Shown here in pieces: positions 60,869 through 64,000 of a DNA stretch of 64,000 nucleotides (the first letter of the stretch is position 1; each line of letters opens with the position of its first letter). The stretch lies in assembly GCF_001280515.1 (NCBI RefSeq), contig NZ_LBIQ01000030.1, positions 682,001 through 746,000 of the forward strand, written 5' to 3'. Below the pieces are notes generated by a model that did no database searches, had not been told where the DNA came from, and saw only the letters and a list, made by a program, of their open reading frames with translations. This DNA comes from Mangrovimonas sp. ST2L15. Lineage in GTDB: Bacteria > Bacteroidota > Bacteroidia > Flavobacteriales > Flavobacteriaceae. Both the position numbers and the translations under genes were made by a program.

Positions 60869-61543
60869 ATGAGCGGAATCTTTCATTCTTCGATCGGAAG
60901 AAAATTTGCCATGGCTCTCTCGGCTTTCTTCCTAATGATTTTCTTATTACTACATTTTTCTGTAAACTTAGTTTCCGTATTTAGTGAAGATGCCTTCAAT
61001 CAAGCATCCCATTTTATGGGTACAAATCCGTTGGTGCAGTTCTTAATGCAGCCAATCTTGATTTTAGGTGTTATTTTTCACTTTGTAATGGGCTTTGTTT
61101 TGGAGTTAAGAAACAAAAATGCACGTAGCATTAGTTACGCCAAGAACAATGGTGGGGCAAATTCTACTTGGATGAGCCGTAATATGATTTATAGCGGATT
61201 GGCAATTCTTGCCTTTTTGGTGCTTCACTTTATTGATTTCTGGTTGCCAGAGATTAATACGAAGTTCATTCAGGGAGATATTTCTGGTCTCAATATTGAT
61301 GGCAATTTTAGATATTACGAAGAGCTAGTTCATAAGTTTGAAAACCCATTACGAGTTGGAGCTTATGTGATTGCTTTTGTGTTCTTGTGCCTACACTTGT
61401 TGCACGGATTTATGTCGGCTTTCCAATCAGTTGGAGCTAATAATAAATACACAAAAGCGTTACAAGGATTTGGAAAGGCGTATGCCATTATTCTTCCAGT
61501 AGGATTTATTTTCATCGCATTATTCCATCATTTTAGTCACTAA
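60869..61543 (+). CDS. sdhC: Succinate dehydrogenase cytochrome b subunit
   Basis: 224 residues with five membrane helices. It anchors the complex, carries b-type haem and reacts with menaquinone. It is the single-subunit (type B) anchor of Bacteroidota: no sdhD gene follows. His in [31 protein letters not shown] and CLHLLHGF are haem-ligand candidates. First gene of sdhCAB; sdhA begins 11 bases later. Confidence 0.95.
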   Translation: MSGIFHSSIGRKFAMALSAFFLMIFLLLHFSVNLVSVFSEDAFNQASHFMGTNPLVQFLMQPILILGVIFHFVMGFVLELRNKNARSISYAKNNGGANSTWMSRNMIYSGLAILAFLVLHFIDFWLPEINTKFIQGDISGLNIDGNFRYYEELVHKFENPLRVGAYVIAFVFLCLHLLHGFMSAFQSVGANNKYTKALQGFGKAYAIILPVGFIFIALFHHFSH

Positions 61544-61554
61544 AAAATTCTAAT

Positions 61555-63567
61555 ATGGCTTTAGATTCAAAAGTACCAAAGGGGCCCATTAAAGATAAGT
61601 GGACCACTTATAAAGATAAAATCAATTTAGTTAACCCAGCAAACAAGCGTCATATTGATGTAATTGTGGTTGGAACAGGATTGGCAGGTGGTTCGGCAGC
61701 TGCAACCTTGGCAGAATTAGGGTATAATGTAAAAGCATTTGCTTATCAAGATTCACCACGTCGTGCGCACTCCATTGCGGCACAAGGGGGGATTAATGCT
61801 GCTAAAAATTACCAAGGTGATGGTGATTCAACTTACAGGTTGTTTTATGATACTGTTAAAGGAGGAGATTACCGTTCTCGTGAGGCTAATGTATATCGTT
61901 TGGCTGAAGTATCTGCAAACATTATTGATCAATGTGTGGCCCAAGGGGTTCCATTTGCTCGTGATTATGGCGGACTTTTAGATAACCGTTCATTTGGTGG
62001 GGTTTTGGTATCTCGTACCTTTTATGCCAAAGGTCAAACTGGTCAGCAGCTTTTATTGGGTGCCTATTCAGCGATGAACCGACAAATTGCTCGTGGAAAG
62101 ATTGAAATGTACAACCGCCATGAAATGTTGGATGTTGTTGTTGTTGATGGAAAGGCTAGAGGTATTATTGCCCGTAATTTGGTGACTGGAGAAATTGAAA
62201 GACATTCAGCGCATGCTGTTGTGATAGCCTCAGGAGGTTATGGAAATGTTTATTTCCTATCCACCAATGCTATGGGAAGTAACGCCACTGCAGCTTGGAA
62301 AATACATAAAAAAGGAGCCTATTTCGCTAACCCATGTTATACACAAATTCACCCAACTTGTATTCCACGTTCAGGAGACTATCAGTCTAAATTGACATTG
62401 ATGTCTGAGTCCCTTCGTAATGATGGACGTATCTGGGTGCCTAAACACATGGATGATGTAATGGCTATTCGTGAAGGTCGTAAAAAGCCAACCGATTTAT
62501 CCGAAGACGAAAGAGATTATTACTTAGAGCGTCGTTACCCGGCGTTTGGAAACTTAGTGCCTCGTGACGTAGCATCCCGTGCTGCCAAAGAGCGTTGTGA
62601 TGCTGGTTATGGTGTAAATGCAACTGGAGAAGCTGTTTATTTGGATTTTGCTTCAGCTATCGAGCGCTACGGTAAGGAGCAGGCTAAAATTCACAATATT
62701 AAAGATGCTTCTAAAGCAAAAATTACCGAGCTAGGAGAAAAAATCGTTGAAGCGAAATACGGGAACTTATTCCAGATGTATGAGAAAATCGTTGATGAGA
62801 ATCCATATAAAACGCCAATGATGATTTATCCAGCTACCCACTATACCATGGGTGGTGTTTGGGTTGATTACAACTTGATGACTACCATTCCAGGATGTTA
62901 TTGCATTGGGGAAGCGAACTTCTCAGATCACGGTGCAAACAGATTAGGAGCCTCAGCTTTGATGCAAGGTTTGGCCGATGGTTACTTTGTATTACCATAC
63001 ACTATTGGAGATTATTTGGCAGATGACATTCGTACAGGAAAAATTTCAACGGAAACCAAAGAATTTGATGAAGCTGAAAAAGCGGTTAAAGATCGCATCG
63101 ATTTCTTCATTAATAACAATGGAACCAAATCTGTAGATCATTTCCATAAGCGACTAGGAAAAGTGATGTGGGATAAAGTTGGAATGGCTAGAAACGAACA
63201 AGGTTTAAAAGAAGCTATGGCTGAGATTAAACAAATTCGTGAAGAGTTCTGGAAAGAGGTCAAAGTGCCGGGAGGTGCTAGTGAAATGAATCCGGAATTG
63301 GAAAAAGCAGGACGTGTGGCCGACTTTTTGGAACTAGGTGAATTATTCGCTAAGGATGCCTTAATGAGAGAAGAGTCTTGTGGAGGTCACTTTAGAGAAG
63401 AGTCTGTTGAAGAAAGTGGTGAGCAAAAAGGAGAAGCTAAACGTAATGACCAAGATTTTGCTTTTGTAGCAGCTTGGGAATATAAAGGAGAGCCTGCTGA
63501 TGCCGTTTTACACAAAGAACAATTGGAATTTAAAGATATTGAACTAAAACAACGTTCATACAAATAA
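61555..63567 (+). CDS. sdhA: Succinate dehydrogenase / fumarate reductase flavoprotein subunit
   Basis: 670 residues. Oxidises succinate to fumarate in the TCA cycle. [17 protein letters not shown] (FAD dinucleotide fold), [15 protein letters not shown] (His for covalent FAD), [20 protein letters not shown] (catalytic site), and [16 protein letters not shown] near residue 465. The sequence and single-anchor operon are of the fumarate-reductase-like type B, so it works with menaquinone. Ends 10 bases before sdhB. Confidence 0.97.
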   Translation: MALDSKVPKGPIKDKWTTYKDKINLVNPANKRHIDVIVVGTGLAGGSAAATLAELGYNVKAFAYQDSPRRAHSIAAQGGINAAKNYQGDGDSTYRLFYDTVKGGDYRSREANVYRLAEVSANIIDQCVAQGVPFARDYGGLLDNRSFGGVLVSRTFYAKGQTGQQLLLGAYSAMNRQIARGKIEMYNRHEMLDVVVVDGKARGIIARNLVTGEIERHSAHAVVIASGGYGNVYFLSTNAMGSNATAAWKIHKKGAYFANPCYTQIHPTCIPRSGDYQSKLTLMSESLRNDGRIWVPKHMDDVMAIREGRKKPTDLSEDERDYYLERRYPAFGNLVPRDVASRAAKERCDAGYGVNATGEAVYLDFASAIERYGKEQAKIHNIKDASKAKITELGEKIVEAKYGNLFQMYEKIVDENPYKTPMMIYPATHYTMGGVWVDYNLMTTIPGCYCIGEANFSDHGANRLGASALMQGLADGYFVLPYTIGDYLADDIRTGKISTETKEFDEAEKAVKDRIDFFINNNGTKSVDHFHKRLGKVMWDKVGMARNEQGLKEAMAEIKQIREEFWKEVKVPGGASEMNPELEKAGRVADFLELGELFAKDALMREESCGGHFREESVEESGEQKGEAKRNDQDFAFVAAWEYKGEPADAVLHKEQLEFKDIELKQRSYK

Positions 63568-63577
63568 GATAGACATT

Positions 63578-64000
63578 ATGAATTTAACACTTAAAATTTG
63601 GAGACAGAAAGACTCAAATACTAAGGGTCAAATGGTCGATTATAAAGTTAATGATATTTCAGAACACATGTCTTTTCTTGAAATGATGGATGTTTTGAAC
63701 GAGCAATTGGTAAACTCAGGTGAAGAGCCTGTCGCATTTGACCATGATTGCCGTGAAGGAATTTGCGGTATGTGTTCGCTTTATATCAATGGGGAGGCAC
63801 ATGGGCCGGATCGTGGTGTAACAACCTGTCAATTGCATATGCGTATGTTTAATGATGGCGATACTATTACCATCGAGCCATGGAGAGCTACAGCATTTCC
63901 AGTAATTAAAGACTTGGTTGTTGACAGAACAGCCTTTGAGCGTATTCAACAAGCGGGAGGATATATTTCAGTAAATACCTCTGGTAACACTCAGGATGCC
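63578..64000 (+). CDS. sdhB: Succinate dehydrogenase iron-sulfur subunit (partial)
   Basis: The first 141 codons of sdhB; the frame leaves the window at the right edge. The N-terminal ferredoxin domain is complete, with the [2Fe-2S] ligands in [15 protein letters not shown] and a later Cys in TTCQLHM. The [3Fe-4S] and [4Fe-4S] half lies beyond the edge. It passes electrons from SdhA to the haem/quinone site of SdhC. Confidence 0.96.
   Translation, partial: MNLTLKIWRQKDSNTKGQMVDYKVNDISEHMSFLEMMDVLNEQLVNSGEEPVAFDHDCREGICGMCSLYINGEAHGPDRGVTTCQLHMRMFNDGDTITIEPWRATAFPVIKDLVVDRTAFERIQQAGGYISVNTSGNTQDA

Noticed and set aside
1-64000. tRNA, rRNA, CRISPR array, insertion sequence, prophage or riboswitch
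   Set aside because: All intergenic gaps are shorter than about 215 bases and show no cloverleaf, direct-repeat array, transposase frame or known riboswitch core.

Overview
The window is an AT-rich, gene-dense stretch of ordinary chromosome from a member of the Bacteroidota, almost certainly family Flavobacteriaceae. Support comes from the promoters (TAnnTTTG -7 boxes before many genes, no regular Shine-Dalgarno sites), the many secreted lipoproteins and TonB-dependent receptors, family markers (DUF3078, DUF2480, DUF4251, DUF5689, the long LspA, the IleRS with a GxHH signature), a SUF-only iron-sulfur operon and an sdhCAB operon of the menaquinone-linked type. The genus cannot be fixed from the sequence. 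I saw no rRNA, tRNA, CRISPR array, insertion sequence or prophage. No gene-free stretch exceeds about 215 bases.

Layout. 1-4.6 kb: end of radA, a periplasmic serine hydrolase, and a convergent nucleotide-transporter-like protein fused to HEAT repeats. 4.6-10.4 kb: ileS, a DksA/TraR-like protein, a secreted protein, lspA and a small lipoprotein. 10.6-13.4 kb (minus strand): tightly overlapping retropepsin-like protease, RimK ligase, aspartoacylase-family hydrolase and 5-formyl-THF cyclo-ligase. 13.5-17.6 kb: uvrC and a patatin/beta-barrel protein. 17.7-24.9 kb: aromatic amino acid catabolism (homogentisate dioxygenase, HPPD, tryptophan 2,3-dioxygenase) mixed with a DUF3108 protein, an M23 peptidase and pgi. 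25-36.2 kb: two copies of one module, each with a TonB-dependent receptor, a surface lipoprotein with a choice-of-anchor-J-like domain, and a convergent endonuclease/exonuclease/phosphatase (EEP) enzyme; a small membrane protein sits in the first. 36.3-43.7 kb: hflX, then minus-strand genes (DUF3078, DUF2480, ABC exporter, SufT-like, SufE, META lipoprotein, M43 metalloprotease). 43.9-49.5 kb: sufA-sufB-lipoprotein-sufC-sufD-sufS. 49.6-54.6 kb: a DUF4251 protein, then an operon of choice-of-anchor-B lipoprotein, seven-repeat propeller lipoprotein, MbnP-like protein and MbnH-like dihaem peroxidase. 54.7-60.7 kb: thiL, two paralogous small zinc-ligand proteins, an alpha/beta hydrolase, an ACT-like protein divergent from aspartate kinase, and an aminopeptidase P. 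60.9-64 kb: sdhC, sdhA and the start of sdhB.

The most interesting parts are the duplicated receptor/lipoprotein/EEP-enzyme module, which looks like a surface phosphodiester or nucleic-acid scavenging system of unknown substrate; the MbnP/MbnH-like operon with two extra surface lipoproteins and an inverted repeat around its -7 box; the RimK operon holding two candidate proteases; the paired small proteins with a C-x4-H-x16-C-x2-C pattern; and the swapped active-site signature of the isoleucyl-tRNA synthetase. Functions are read from motifs and family memory only; no database search was run.
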